The notes beneath the pieces are model-generated. The model made no database searches. It saw only the letters and a program-made list of their open reading frames with translations, and was not told where the DNA came from. A program made the position numbers and the translations under genes. 16,156 bases of DNA from an uncultured Draconibacterium sp. (GTDB lineage: Bacteria; Bacteroidota; Bacteroidia; Bacteroidales; Prolixibacteraceae), in the NCBI RefSeq assembly GCF_963676735.1, contig NZ_OY781467.1, positions 1-16,156 on the forward strand, read 5' to 3'. Positions 1 through 7,588 of this stretch are shown in pieces (position 1 is the first letter of the stretch; every line of letters starts with the position of its first letter).

Positions 1-192
1 CTCTCGTATTTTCGCTTCCTGCTCATTTACTTGCTGGTAGTGCTTGCTGTCTGACCCGTACTTCTTCATCCAGTTGTAGAGGCTATTGGTGGAGACTCCA
101 AGGCGTTCTGCCACACTTGCTACTGTGTAGCCTTGTTCGGTGACTTGTTTTACAGCTTGGATTTTAAATTCTTCGGTAAATTGCTTATTCAT
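1..192 (-). CDS. IS3-family transposase OrfA, N-terminal part (partial)
   Basis: The minus strand encodes a protein starting MNKQFTEEFKIQAVKQ and continuing VAERLGVSTNSLYNWMKKYG, open to the window edge. This is the typical N-terminal helix-turn-helix of IS3-family OrfA, which binds the element's terminal repeats. In the family a -1 frameshift near the OrfA end makes the OrfAB transposase, but that part lies outside the window. The ATG at 192-190 follows an AGGAGGG ribosome-binding site with short spacing, which supports this start. No lesion is visible in the 64 codons present. The adjoining IS end has cut an EAL-domain gene. The family call is firm; the subgroup (IS3 group proper) is my recollection of similar proteins. 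Confidence 0.85.
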   Translation of the reverse strand, partial: MNKQFTEEFKIQAVKQVTEQGYTVASVAERLGVSTNSLYNWMKKYGSDSKHYQQVNEQEAKIRE

Positions 193-238
193 TTGCCCTC
201 CTGTGGACTACTAATTGTAATTCAAATTAGTGGCTACA
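1..238 (-). mobile_element. IS3-family element, left part outside the window
   Basis: This is the orfA-proximal end of an IS3-family insertion sequence read on the minus strand; the rest lies left of base 1. The outer end is placed at 238 because the minus strand there begins TGTAGCCACT, a plausible IS3-type terminal repeat starting with TG. The OrfA reading frame starts 46 bases further in, and the EAL-domain remnant begins immediately outside. The matching terminal repeat is outside the window, so the exact end and the target duplication cannot be confirmed. Confidence 0.75.
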
Positions 239-421
239 GGAGGCTGGCCGATTCAAGTACAATATTAGAGATCAGTGAGAACGATATAAAATCGCTCTTA
301 AGTCGTGGTGTCAAACTTGCTCTGGATGACTTTGGGACTGGGCACTCATCAATGAATGTACTTAGAAACTTTCCATTCGAAACCGCTAAACTAGATAAAG
401 TCTTTGTTTCTGTACTGTTTG
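239..421 (+). pseudogene. EAL-domain (c-di-GMP phosphodiesterase) remnant between two insertion sequences
   Basis: An open frame across this segment encodes a piece of the EAL phosphodiesterase fold. It reads LEISEN, then RGVKLALDDFGTGHSSMNVL, then AKLDKVFV. The DDFGTG metal-binding motif and the following K-x-D are the hallmark second half of EAL domains, which hydrolyse cyclic di-GMP. The N-terminal half with the EAL motif and the C-terminal EGVE motif are missing. The frame opens to the left only because it runs antisense through the IS3 end. It closes at 441 only because it runs 20 bases into the IS66 terminal repeat. About 61 codons of the original gene remain, and no start codon or stop codon of its own. 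It is not a duplicate piece of either intact EAL protein in the window, since its residues differ (GHSSMNVL against SYSSLRYL and GYSSLRYL). Confidence 0.8.
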
Positions 422-443
422 GTGAGCTTACGGGAAGATAGCT
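422..443 (+). repeat. IS66 copy 1 terminal inverted repeat, tnpC side
   Basis: It begins GTGAGCTTACG and ends ATAGCT. It pairs with 2962-2983 in inverted orientation with three mismatches. It directly follows the EAL remnant. Confidence 0.85.
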
Positions 444-492
444 TACAAAAGTATGTAGAAGTGGTTCCAGCCACAGCCAGAACCTGTTTTGA

Positions 493-2133
493 TTAGAAAT
501 TGGACTGGTAATTCCAGGGTAAGAATCGCTCTGGGTTAGCCTTTACCTCGCTTTGCTTCCGCTGCACTGTATTAAAGTAATCCAGCACATTAACACCAGC
601 CTCGGCGGCAGTCGCTATCATCGCCATTATCACATCAGCAATGTCTGCCCCCGCTTGTGTCTTGTGGAACATGGCATTTTTACGGTTTCGCGCGACCAGT
701 TTTAGCGCTTGCTCTGCCCGGTTATTGTCCAGTTGCGCTCCCTCGAGCCGGCAGAAGGCTGTCATCCCTTCATAGTGTTTATTGAAGTAGCTAATCGCTT
801 TACCAAGACCACTGTTTTCTTCCACGTTATCATTGTTCAGTTCACCCTCACCCTCACCCCAGTCCCGGATTTGCCCCATCACTGGAAGTGACCGTTTTTT
901 ATACCAGGTTAGCCGTTGCTCGGCGTTGAGTCCTCGCTCTCTGGCTTCATCATCGTGCCGCCAGATCTCCCCATACCACGTTAACACCTGCTCCACCTCA
1001 TCCGGGAACTGATTAAGTACCTCTGCGAACTGGCGTCGGCCATGACTGTTGCACAGGCAGTGTTGAACCTCGTACCCAAGTGACGACCGATTACTGGGTA
1101 ATGCATCACTCATCAGAAGAGGGGGATGAGGCGAGTCTCGCTGACTCAGTATTTCATCAATAAACTCTCCGGCATGACCGATATTGGTTCGATACAACAC
1201 GAAATTATACTCACCAACCAGAGCGGCTACCAGGCCTGAGCTGTAGACTCCGCTGCGCTGCCGGGTTTTATTACTGTTGCGCTGCGGTTTTTCAACCGGT
1301 GCCTGATCTAAGATCCGGTTACCTGTATCATCCAAATAATAGTGCGCAGCATTCGCTGCTTCTTGTACCATCACTTTGTGGATAGGAAGCAAACTGTTGG
1401 CGATTAACTCTGTTTGATCGAACCCGGTAGAAGCGGTCAGCTTTACCCCCATCAATGCCTGGATACTCTCCTGACGATAGTAAGGTGCGCCGACAAAGAA
1501 CTTGTGCAGTGCTATCAGGCTGCTGGCACTGTAGCCATACTTCTGACCTGGCTCACCATCCTCTGTCACCTCATCGGGTAACTTAGCTGTGAAATACTGA
1601 CCACAGGCATTGCAGCGCAACCGTTCCATAACATGTTGCTCCGGTACGAACGGGCTTTGCCCGGTGATCCGCAACAGGGTGGCAGGTTCGTATTTGTACA
1701 GCTTACCTTGCTGGCACTCAGGACAGGGCTCGCCTTTATTCAGGCCGTCCAGTTTATGCTGAGTGACTTTTGGTTTGACTGGTGCATTTGGTTTGGTGCT
1801 TTGAGACTTGGGGCATTTTTGACCGCGGTTTTTGTTTTTCTTGCTTTTCTGGCCAAGCAGGGTGTTCATGGTCTCCGATGACCGAACCATGCCAACCAGC
1901 TTACGCAGCTTATGTAAGGTGATATCGTTGTCAGACAGGCGCTCCTGTAGGGCAGCCAGCGTCTTTAATGCCTTCAGCAAAATTTGGCAGTCTTGTGGGC
2001 TCAGTGCCAAATCATGCTCCGTCGCATCCTGCACCCGCTGGATAAGCCCATCCAGCTCTTCGCTGTCGATATCGGTAAGGTCTTGCGCCATTTCATGTCC
2101 TATTGGCTGGCTTGTTCTGTTGATGGCGTTCAT
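493..2133 (-). CDS. tnpC: IS66-family transposase TnpC
   Basis: This 546-residue protein has the usual IS66 TnpC architecture and length. It has an N-terminal helical region (about 20-95), a basic linker (95-125), and a zinc-ribbon with C137-x2-C140 and C174-x2-C177. The catalytic core shows YYLDDTG (D268/D269), LLMSDALPSN (D343) and LDNNRAEQALK (E474), the expected DDE triad. The C-terminal segment after E474 (RNRKNAMFHKTQAGAD) is the conserved IS66 tail. The protein cuts and joins the IS ends. It lies 73 bp downstream of tnpB in the same direction, and its stop is 49 bp from the terminal repeat. The ATG at 2133 is preceded by a GAGG-like site. No frameshift or missing catalytic residue is seen, so it looks functional. 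Confidence 0.93.
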   Translation of the reverse strand: MNAINRTSQPIGHEMAQDLTDIDSEELDGLIQRVQDATEHDLALSPQDCQILLKALKTLAALQERLSDNDITLHKLRKLVGMVRSSETMNTLLGQKSKKNKNRGQKCPKSQSTKPNAPVKPKVTQHKLDGLNKGEPCPECQQGKLYKYEPATLLRITGQSPFVPEQHVMERLRCNACGQYFTAKLPDEVTEDGEPGQKYGYSASSLIALHKFFVGAPYYRQESIQALMGVKLTASTGFDQTELIANSLLPIHKVMVQEAANAAHYYLDDTGNRILDQAPVEKPQRNSNKTRQRSGVYSSGLVAALVGEYNFVLYRTNIGHAGEFIDEILSQRDSPHPPLLMSDALPSNRSSLGYEVQHCLCNSHGRRQFAEVLNQFPDEVEQVLTWYGEIWRHDDEARERGLNAEQRLTWYKKRSLPVMGQIRDWGEGEGELNNDNVEENSGLGKAISYFNKHYEGMTAFCRLEGAQLDNNRAEQALKLVARNRKNAMFHKTQAGADIADVIMAMIATAAEAGVNVLDYFNTVQRKQSEVKANPERFLPWNYQSNF

Positions 2134-2206
2134 TATTCCAGCCTCACATGATCGGTCAAATTGATCGTGAAGATCGATAACCCGATAGATAAAAATGTGC
2201 GCATGG

Positions 2207-2533
2207 TCATAGTCTTTGCCAGCCAGACTGACCCGTCAGCAGGGATTTAAGCTGCTTAGCGGCCAAAGAAGTCACCCCATCCTGATGATGACGGGGCCAG
2301 TCCTGAAAGCGACCTTTGGACAGGCGCTTACTCATTAACCAGAAGCCAGATCCGTCATAGCATAACGCCCGCAGCATGGTTCGCCGGCGGTTAGTAAACA
2401 CAAACAGGGTTCCGTTACGTGGTTCTTGTTTTAATTGATTACGCCACAGGGCGGCAAATCCATCAAAACCACAACGGAAATCAGCCGGTTTAACGGCAAG
2501 GAGTATTTGAGTCTCAGCGGTCAGGTGGATCAT
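2207..2533 (-). CDS. tnpB: IS66-family accessory protein TnpB (Orf2-like)
   Basis: The 108-residue product contains KPADFRCGFDGFAALWR near residues 15-31 and GTLFVFTNRRRTMLRAL around 41-57, followed by YDGSGFWLMSKRLSKGRF. These are the recognisable blocks of IS66 TnpB (IS66 Orf2). The family protein is needed for efficient IS66 transposition, but its biochemical role is not settled. The ATG overlaps the tnpA stop in an ATGA arrangement, so the two genes are probably translationally coupled. Length (108) is normal and no lesion is visible. Confidence 0.93.
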   Translation of the reverse strand: MIHLTAETQILLAVKPADFRCGFDGFAALWRNQLKQEPRNGTLFVFTNRRRTMLRALCYDGSGFWLMSKRLSKGRFQDWPRHHQDGVTSLAAKQLKSLLTGQSGWQRL

Positions 2534-2886
2534 TGCTGCTCTCCTGCTTCGTGTATCAGGACTCGTAGTAAATCAGGAGACAACTCCCCACTGATACGTA
2601 TTTGACTTGAATTGGGTAAGGTCAGCTGCAGGTTCAAACCTGACTTATGTTGAACATCGGGCTCAATCTGTAGCGGAATAAAGTCGGGTACAGGCTGCTC
2701 GGTAGGAAGCTGCTTGTGCCTGGAATTAAGCTGAGTGGTACAGATCCGCAGAGCTCTGGTGATCTGGCCGCTGCCATAATTTTTCAGCAACTCTACTGCC
2801 AGATGGCGTAGCTCATCAGGGATGTTTTCACGTGAATTAATGCGGTTTTTGCGCCAGAGCTCAAAAGCAGTGACAGTCTGGTTCAG
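2530..2886 (-). CDS. tnpA: IS66-family accessory protein TnpA, start codon unresolved
   Basis: The frame ending at 2530 encodes TVTAFELWRKNRINSR, then IPDELRHLAVELLKNYGSGQ, then ITRALRICTTQLNSR. This is a helical DNA-binding type of IS66 TnpA. The first ATG/GTG/TTG in this frame is a TTG at 2790, which falls inside the conserved-looking block. The frame itself is open back to a stop at 2982-2980. I place the likely start at a CTG at 2886, behind an AGGA sequence, giving about 118 residues, the usual size. An ATG at 2917 upstream lies in another frame and reads only 11 codons. The alternatives are a TTG start with a truncated protein, or a non-standard start used to keep expression low. The stop overlaps the tnpB start (ATGA). 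Confidence 0.7.
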   Translation of the reverse strand: MNQTVTAFELWRKNRINSRENIPDELRHLAVELLKNYGSGQITRALRICTTQLNSRHKQLPTEQPVPDFIPLQIEPDVQHKSGLNLQLTLPNSSQIRISGELSPDLLRVLIHEAGEQQ

Positions 2887-2961
2887 TTTTCCTGGTTCTG
2901 CATAGTGCTGTTCCTCATGTTGGGGTGCACTAAGTAAACCAGAGCTGAAACGGTTAAGTTG

Positions 2962-2983
2962 AGCTATGTTGTCGTAAGCTCAC
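2962..2983 (-). repeat. IS66 copy 1 terminal inverted repeat, tnpA side
   Basis: Read on the minus strand it begins GTGAGCTTACGACAAC and ends ATAGCT, matching the other end at 19 of 22 positions. The minus-strand tnpA frame is open from 2979, inside this repeat. Confidence 0.85.
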
Positions 2984-3002
2984 GCTCCATACAGATTCAA
3001 TC

Positions 3003-3022
3003 GCATGGTTATAGAGCCATGC
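3003..3022 (-). terminator. Small hairpin after the PAS-GGDEF-EAL stop codon
   Basis: GCATGG and CCATGC form a perfect 6-bp stem with an 8-base loop, starting 2 bases past the stop of the large minus-strand gene. There is no T-run after it, so it is at best a weak terminator or mRNA 3' end stabiliser. Confidence 0.3.
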
Positions 3023-3024
3023 CA

Positions 3025-5841
3025 TTATTTCAGAAAGAAAGTCTGGCCAAATGTCATTGCATCAACGGGCTTACTATACATAAACCCTTGGACAAGATAA
3101 CATCCTTGCGAGAGCAAGAAAGCTTCTTGCGGTTCTTCTTCGATTCCTTCGGCAATAACATTTATTCCTAGGTTATTCGCAAGATCAATTATTGTTTTTA
3201 CAATCGCACAATCGCCTTTATCATCTGGAACATCATTAACAAAAGAGCGATCGATTTTTAGCTTTGAAATTGGGAGTTGCTGTAAATAACGAAGTGAGGA
3301 GTAACTGGTTCCAAAATCATCCACAGCGACATGAACACCTAGATCTCTGAGTACCTGAAGTTGCCTAGAGACTTCTTTTGTGTCGCTCATAAGATAACTT
3401 TCTGTTATTTCGAGCTCAAGATAATGTGGTGGTAGCTGAGTCATAGCAAGGCAGTCCTTGACTATGCTTGTAAAATTGCTCTGGATAAGTTGATTTCCTG
3501 AAACATTGACAGATATGAAGTCTAGCTCGTAGCCTTCTCTTCTCCATTCTTGCATCTGACGACAAGCCTCATAAAGTACCCATTGCCCCAAAGGAATGAT
3601 AACGCCACATTCTTCAGCAATTGGGATGAACTTGTCAGGTGGTATCATTCCACTTTTTGGGTGGAACCAGCGAATAAGAGCTTCAGATCCAACAACCTGC
3701 CGTGTTTTTAAATCGATCTGCGGTTGATAAAAGAGTTGAAACTCATCATTATCTAACCCAGTTCTCAGGTTATTTTCTAAATGGAAGCGCTCTGTCACCT
3801 TCAAACGCAATGCTTCATTTGAAAGCTGATAACTATTACGCCCCAGCTTCTTCGCCTGATACATAGCAGCATCAGCACTCTGAATCAGCTCTTTTTCACT
3901 ACCAGCATCATAGGGAAATAGGCTTACGCCAATACTGGCCGTAACGAACAATTCATGCTCTTCAATTCGAAAAACCTGACTAAGCCCTTTAAGGAACTTT
4001 TCACAAACAGAAACTACACTTTCTGGCCCGTTAAAATCTTCCAATAGTAAAAGGAATTCATCCCCACCTGAACGAGCCAATGTATCCGACTCTCTAATAT
4101 GACTAAGAAGACGGTTTGATATTTTCTGAAGAAGCTTATCTCCTACAGAATGTCCGAGTGAATCGTTGATAACTTTAAATCGGTCTAAATCAATAAAGAA
4201 AACTGCCACTTCACATTCGTGCCTTTGTGCACGCTTTAAAGCACAAGAAAGACGTTCGGAAAATAACCTGCGGTTTGGCAAACCTGTAAGAATATCGTGA
4301 TCAGCCATGTGACGCAGTTTTTCCTGAGCCTCATACCGCTCCGTCACATCATTGATTTTTACAACAATACCCTCAACTTTTACATTGTCTTTAGCAAAAT
4401 AGGGGTGATAACTTACATCAACAAAGCGCTTCCCATGCTCCGGAAAAGATACCCATGTTTCAAAACTTACCTCTTTTCCCTGAAGTGCTATATCAAATTT
4501 AGGTCTCATTACTTCATAAAAAAACTCATCGCCAAAAAGGTACCGGGCTGTTTTCCCAACAATCTCTTCACGGCTTAATTGGAAAGCATTCAGATAAGTA
4601 TCATTAACAGCCTGATACATATAGTCCTTATCAACATACGCTAAAAAATCATGGGATATCGACATAATCTTTTCGTACTGCATCAAGGTATTTTCAGCCT
4701 TGCGCATAGAGGTAATATCATTGGCAATGACCAAGATTCGGTGCTCACCCTGTTGATTGAAAAAAGGTTTCTTTATTGACATATAATGACGTCGCTGACC
4801 CGTATTCACATCAAATGAGTCTTCATACACCACCTCTGTTTCACCTTTATCCATGATAGAGCGAACATTGTGTTTAAAGTTTTCAGCATGCTTAAGGTGA
4901 GGGATATAGTCACTATCATCTTTACCGATCATTGAATCGGGGTCAACCACATTGTAAAGATCAGCTAGCGTCTTATTTGTCAGTACAAATTTGCCATCGT
5001 AATCTTTAACAAGAAATGGACTCGGAAACTCATTAATGACCTGGCGAAACATATCCTTCTGTTCTTCCAAATCTGATTGAATTTTTCTTAGTTCAGTAAC
5101 ATCCGTCGCAATAAGTAGAATATGCTTTTCGCCAGATTCATTTACAAACGGTTTTTTCATAGACTGAAAATTTCTAACTTCGCCAGTGTTTACATCGATA
5201 GAATCTTCAAACACAGTTTGAGTCTTGCCCTTATCCATAATTTGACGAACATTGTTGTAAAAAAAATCGGCAAGCTCTTTATCAGGTATATAATCCCCGT
5301 CATCTTTCCCTACCATCGACTCGGGACTTGAAACACCATAAAGCTCAGCTACAGCTTTGTTTGTTAAAACAAACTTCCCGTCATAGTTTTTGACAACAAG
5401 AGGACTTGGTACCTCATCAATAAGAAAGCGCAGTAATTCATTTTGTTTCTTGAGAGTAGTTTCATTTTCAGCATACTCAGCTGCTAACCGCATTTCATTT
5501 ATATGAATGACAAAAAATTCTTGATCTGACAAGACCTCTCGCGTTACAAAAAAACTGACTAAGATATTTTTAGAGCACCTACGCCTAATCAATAACTCCG
5601 TTTCATAATACAAAGTCTCTTTGGTACGCAGAGATGAAAAAAAAGACTCAAAGTCAAAGGTGGGTGCGATTTCCAGTATTGACATCTGACGTAACTCTTC
5701 AGAGTTATATCCCAAGCGAGAAGCAAAAACTTCACTTACCTGAACCAAACGCCCCAGTTTATCGACCACTAGAATCGACTCAGTCATTTTTTGTCTGCTT
5801 GATGAAACCAAGTCGTTATATTGCGTAAACGATAATGTCAT
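3025..5841 (-). CDS. PAS(x4)-GGDEF-EAL cyclic-di-GMP turnover protein
   Basis: This cytoplasmic multidomain sensor has no signal peptide or membrane span. Numbering from a TTG at 5847 (940 residues), four PAS domains lie near 21-115, 143-251, 271-379 and 393-505. They are followed by a GGDEF domain (about 512-675) and an EAL domain (about 690-938). The GGDEF site is canonical (594-598), and the inhibitory RxxD (R585-D588) sits exactly five residues before it, so a feedback-inhibited diguanylate cyclase is expected. The EAL half keeps SEALIRW (E722), NVSGNQL, ELEITES, DDFGTSYSS (843 on), KLKIDRSFV and AEGIEE, so phosphodiesterase activity is also expected. PAS2 and PAS3 are near-duplicates. 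Ligands are not apparent from the sequence. I prefer the ATG at 5841 over the TTG at 5847; neither has a clear ribosome-binding site. A TATAAT sits about 15 bases upstream of the ATG, but no good -35 box is seen. Confidence 0.92.
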   Translation of the reverse strand: MTLSFTQYNDLVSSSRQKMTESILVVDKLGRLVQVSEVFASRLGYNSEELRQMSILEIAPTFDFESFFSSLRTKETLYYETELLIRRRCSKNILVSFFVTREVLSDQEFFVIHINEMRLAAEYAENETTLKKQNELLRFLIDEVPSPLVVKNYDGKFVLTNKAVAELYGVSSPESMVGKDDGDYIPDKELADFFYNNVRQIMDKGKTQTVFEDSIDVNTGEVRNFQSMKKPFVNESGEKHILLIATDVTELRKIQSDLEEQKDMFRQVINEFPSPFLVKDYDGKFVLTNKTLADLYNVVDPDSMIGKDDSDYIPHLKHAENFKHNVRSIMDKGETEVVYEDSFDVNTGQRRHYMSIKKPFFNQQGEHRILVIANDITSMRKAENTLMQYEKIMSISHDFLAYVDKDYMYQAVNDTYLNAFQLSREEIVGKTARYLFGDEFFYEVMRPKFDIALQGKEVSFETWVSFPEHGKRFVDVSYHPYFAKDNVKVEGIVVKINDVTERYEAQEKLRHMADHDILTGLPNRRLFSERLSCALKRAQRHECEVAVFFIDLDRFKVINDSLGHSVGDKLLQKISNRLLSHIRESDTLARSGGDEFLLLLEDFNGPESVVSVCEKFLKGLSQVFRIEEHELFVTASIGVSLFPYDAGSEKELIQSADAAMYQAKKLGRNSYQLSNEALRLKVTERFHLENNLRTGLDNDEFQLFYQPQIDLKTRQVVGSEALIRWFHPKSGMIPPDKFIPIAEECGVIIPLGQWVLYEACRQMQEWRREGYELDFISVNVSGNQLIQSNFTSIVKDCLAMTQLPPHYLELEITESYLMSDTKEVSRQLQVLRDLGVHVAVDDFGTSYSSLRYLQQLPISKLKIDRSFVNDVPDDKGDCAIVKTIIDLANNLGINVIAEGIEEEPQEAFLLSQGCYLVQGFMYSKPVDAMTFGQTFFLK

Positions 5842-5847
5842 AACCAA

Positions 5848-6094
5848 CTGGATTAATTATAAAAGTTATACCTATAGTATATGGTTCGAAATAAAACACC
5901 GCTAGCTCTTATACCAATAGAGTTGGAGTTTATGGGAAAACTGAGAAGCTGTACACGTAGATGACAACCCAGCATTGAGGGATCCCCTCATAAATCCGCC
6001 AGAGCATAGCCATTTTTTAAGACCTGCTCAGCTAAATCCATGGCCGCTGCTAAGATGATCCGCACCAGCAGTTTTGAACACCGAGTTAAGTGAG
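5848..6094. other. Gene-free stretch between the PAS-GGDEF-EAL gene and the IS1111 element
   Basis: No convincing gene is present here. The first 60 bases are AT-rich and should hold the promoter of the minus-strand PAS-GGDEF-EAL gene; on that strand a TATAAT lies at about 5856-5861. Around 5988-6080 the minus strand has a short open frame reading AAAMDLAEQVLKNGYALADL before a stop. It resembles the tail of a protein but I cannot assign it. With the IS at its edge, it could be a remnant of an interrupted gene. Confidence 0.4.
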
Positions 6095-6303
6095 TTTGGA
6101 CTGCCCGGACTCTCCTTGACAAATATCGCCTATTATGCATCGAACCATAATGGTGTTATCCGCACATCAGCTCCCAATCGCTTACACGAGTTATTAACTC
6201 TACGCTTATTAAGGGTTTTGCCAATGTTGGTCTTACCTATTTTTCATCATTTTCTTACTCAGCAATTATTGATGTATCGCTCGGCTTGAATGCCTGTCAT
6301 GCT
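6095..6303 (-). ncRNA. Candidate guide (bridge/seeker) RNA region of IS1111 copy 1
   Basis: This noncoding stretch lies 3' of the transposase gene, where IS1111-group elements are known to encode their structured guide RNA. On the minus strand it contains AGGTAAGACCAAC at 6238-6226, 65 bases after the stop codon. The same 13-mer is found 37 bases after the stop of the second IS1111 transposase in this window, although the rest of the two regions diverges. RNA ends and loops were not derived. Confidence 0.5.
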
Positions 6304-7341
6304 TTATGCAGCAGCTAATGAAGCATCATAATCCTGATTTTTAGCTACCAGCGCCCATGAAATCCTGGCAATTTTGTTTGCTAAGGCAATAATCGCAACA
6401 TTGGAGTGCTTCGTCAGGCTGAGTTTCTTAATCCATAAACTGAGAGGGTCTGCTTTATCTCTCACATGTCGGAATGCAGCTCTCGCCCCATGAACTAATA
6501 ACTTTCTCAGGTATCCGTTACCTCTTTTACTAATGCCTAATAATCGGTCTCGCCCTCCAGTACTATGCTGACGTGGAACCAAACCCAATGATGCCGCAAA
6601 ATCTCGACCTTTCTTAAAGGTCCGCCCATCACCAAGGTCAATAAGTAATGCACTACAAACCAATGGGCCAATTCCTGTGATTTTCATTAAACGTTGTGCT
6701 GCTGGACAACTATTGAGACTTTTCTTGATCTTATTTGTAATGTCATCAATACGTTCATCCAATGTAACTAAGTCATCATACATTATTTGCAGTAATTCTC
6801 TGAACAGGCATGATAATGAGTTTTCCACATCCTCTAGCCACAAAGGAATGCATTTACGTAAGTGACTAATACCAACTGGGGCAATGATGCCATATTCAGC
6901 AGTTAACCCTCGGATCTGATTGGCCTTTGCAGTTCGCTGAGTGATTAATTCTTCCCAAATTCGATGCATTGACTGTAAATCTTGCTGTTCGACTGTCTTG
7001 ATAGATACAAACCTCATATTAGGTCTATTTATCGTCTCACAAATGGCTTCAGCATCAACTTTGTCATTTTTATTTGTTTTGACATAAGGCTTAACAAACT
7101 GAGCAGCAACGAGTTTCACCTCATTATAACCTAATTTAATCAGTTCTCTTGCCCAATAATGAGCAGAGCCACACGCCTCCATACCAATAGTTGCTGTTTG
7201 GGGAGTACGTTTAACAATGGCCTTAATCCAATTATTTCTTGTGTACTTGCCTTGCCAAACAGTCTTTTCATTTTCATCAACAGCATGGATATGAAATACG
7301 TTTTTTGCTAAATCGACGCCAACTCGAGTAATCTTTGCCAT
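6304..7341 (-). CDS. IS110-family (IS1111-group) transposase, copy 1
   Basis: This 345-residue protein matches IS110-family transposases in length and layout. An N-terminal RuvC-like DEDD domain is followed by a C-terminal Tnp20 domain. The acidic residues are visible: D10 in GVDLAK, E55 in GMEACGSAHYW, and D93 and D96 in KNDKVDAEA. The C-terminal domain has GIGPLVCSALLIDLGDG, QHSTGGRDRLLGISKRGN with the conserved serine, and LRKLLVHGARA. In this family the two domains together catalyse recombination guided by an element-encoded RNA. The ATG at 7341 is preceded by a GAGAGGC sequence, a usable ribosome-binding site. All key residues are present and no frameshift is seen, so this copy should be active, unlike the second copy. 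Confidence 0.93.
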   Translation of the reverse strand: MAKITRVGVDLAKNVFHIHAVDENEKTVWQGKYTRNNWIKAIVKRTPQTATIGMEACGSAHYWARELIKLGYNEVKLVAAQFVKPYVKTNKNDKVDAEAICETINRPNMRFVSIKTVEQQDLQSMHRIWEELITQRTAKANQIRGLTAEYGIIAPVGISHLRKCIPLWLEDVENSLSCLFRELLQIMYDDLVTLDERIDDITNKIKKSLNSCPAAQRLMKITGIGPLVCSALLIDLGDGRTFKKGRDFAASLGLVPRQHSTGGRDRLLGISKRGNGYLRKLLVHGARAAFRHVRDKADPLSLWIKKLSLTKHSNVAIIALANKIARISWALVAKNQDYDASLAAA

Positions 7342-7412
7342 TTGTGCCTCTCATCCAGGTAATAAGCTAAACATTAAAAATGTAGCATTGTTGGGGTGAG
7401 GGTGTGTCCATA

Positions 7413-7588
7413 CCATTGCTTACGGTTTATGGAGCACTTACGATAATTAGGTTAAACTAATGAAATAAATATAAGCAGTAATGGTGTAGACACGCAGTGT
7501 ATAGTTGGCAGTTTTTAAGCAAAAAAAGCAGATGGTCTGGAGTCGTCAGAACGCAGCAGCCTTCAATAAAGTGCATTTTCTCTCATGA
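7413..7588 (+). promoter_or_regulatory. Upstream region of the hemerythrin operon with inverted repeats
   Basis: This 176-bp region lies between the IS1111 end and the hemerythrin gene and should carry that gene's promoter. No confident -10/-35 pair is seen. Two symmetrical elements are present. TTAGGTTAAACTAA (7447-7460) is nearly palindromic. A 14-base imperfect inverted repeat (7404-7417 with 7480-7493, 12 of 14 matches) is nearly centred on it. They could be an operator, but the outer left arm overlaps the presumed IS end. Confidence 0.3.

Larger units (their letters stand above)
422..2983 (-). mobile_element. Complete IS66-family insertion sequence (copy 1)
   Basis: The element is bounded by 22-bp imperfect inverted repeats (422-443 and 2962-2983) that match at 19 of 22 positions by hand count. 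The first 11 bases, GTGAGCTTACG, are identical. Inside are the three genes of the IS66 family in the order tnpA-tnpB-tnpC on the minus strand, giving 2562 bp, a normal IS66 size. The 8 bases flanking each end (414-421 and 2984-2991) are different, so the 8-bp target duplication usual for IS66 is not seen. This suggests a rearrangement through the element after insertion. Confidence 0.9.
6095..7412 (-). mobile_element. IS110-family, IS1111-group insertion sequence (copy 1)
   Basis: One transposase gene is flanked by a short 5' region and a roughly 210-bp noncoding 3' region, the arrangement of the IS1111 group. Subterminal inverted repeats are weak but plausible. The plus strand at 6095 reads TTTGGACTGCCC and the minus strand from 7412 reads TATGGACACACC, sharing T-x-TGGAC and later C-runs. 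IS1111 elements have subterminal rather than terminal repeats, so the true ends lie a few bases outside these marks. The element separates two divergent sensor genes. Confidence 0.7.

Noticed and set aside
133..441. A 102-codon open frame ending in an EAL-like sequence
   Set aside because: Its first third is antisense to the IS3 OrfA and its last codons are IS66 terminal repeat, so only 239-421 is a real remnant.
709..2164. Plus-strand open frames across the tnpC gene
   Set aside because: They are antisense shadows of the well-supported IS66 transposase and have no ribosome-binding sites or family motifs.
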